5,638 nt of DNA from the NCBI GenBank assembly GCA_030679025.1, contig JAUXTV010000123.1, positions 1 to 5,638 of the forward strand, written 5' to 3'. Below, piece after piece: positions 5,607 to 5,638 of this stretch. This DNA comes from Candidatus Woesearchaeota archaeon (lineage in GTDB: Archaea > Nanobdellota > Nanobdellia > SCGC-AAA011-G17 > UBA489). Position numbers and translations under genes: made by a program. How positions within the stretch are numbered: the first letter of the stretch is position 1; each line of letters begins with the position of its first letter. The notes under the pieces were generated by a model that searched no databases, had not been told where the DNA came from, and saw only the letters and a program-made list of their open reading frames with translations.

Positions 5607-5638
5607 TCAGTAGTTGATGTCGGTGCACAAGTCATCAA
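5607..5638 (+). pseudogene. Helicase reading frame continuing past the TAA
   Basis: Directly after the TAA the same frame reads SVVDVGAQVI to the window end. In HelD/UvrD proteins, motif IV (NYRS) is followed by a helix of the form xxIxxxAnxfI, so NYRSI-stop-SVVDVGAQVI fits an uninterrupted helicase with one residue replaced by the stop. A CAA (Gln) to TAA change is the simplest explanation. The rest of the gene, with motifs V and VI, is expected beyond the window. Confidence 0.7.

Noticed and set aside
1..5638. CRISPR array, tRNA, transposase or attachment-site duplication
   Set aside because: No regularly spaced repeats, cloverleaf sequence, transposase frame or terminal repeats were seen; the far side of the suspected helicase insertion lies outside the window, so its ends cannot be compared.

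Overview
The window looks like chromosomal DNA of an archaeon, possibly from a DPANN-type lineage. The clearest signs are a VapBC pair whose antitoxin resembles the archaeal DUF217-type VapB family, and two TATA-like box A elements sitting about 26 nt upstream of start codons, the geometry of leaderless archaeal transcripts. Internal genes instead carry short Shine-Dalgarno-like sequences or overlap the gene before them. No rRNA, tRNA, CRISPR array or insertion sequence was found. The lineage is an inference from gene style, not from a marker gene.

Layout: (1) 1-1116 (+) is the 3' part of a peptidase-U32 family gene, resembling the tRNA-hydroxylation protein TrhP/YegQ; its start lies before the window. 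(2) 1164-2651 (+) is a cobalamin-binding-type radical SAM protein with a DUF4070-like C-terminus, 47 nt downstream of gene 1 and probably co-transcribed with it. (3) 2712-3352 (-) is a VapB/VapC toxin-antitoxin operon with a 4-nt ATGA overlap, convergent with gene 2. (4) 3353-3531 is a divergent regulatory region with two candidate box A elements and a repeated CTTGCG word. (5) 3532-3633 (+) is a possible 33-residue leaderless small ORF. (6) 3645 to beyond the window end (+) is a UvrD-superfamily helicase of the helicase IV (HelD) type that appears to carry a PD-(D/E)XK-like nuclease domain inside helicase domain 1. An in-frame TAA at 5604-5606 breaks it just after motif IV, and clearly helicase-like sequence continues in the same frame to the window end.

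The left part and the small ORF are about 40% GC by hand sampling, whereas sampled helicase lines are about 18-35%. The composition changes close to the helicase start. The most economical reading is that an AT-rich helicase-nuclease gene, possibly a mobile or defence gene, was acquired next to a toxin-antitoxin pair, perhaps cutting off a resident gene whose first 33 codons remain, and that the helicase has since acquired a nonsense mutation (or shows an assembly error there). The two left-hand genes look like ordinary vertically inherited metabolic or RNA-modification genes with no evident link to the right-hand part.
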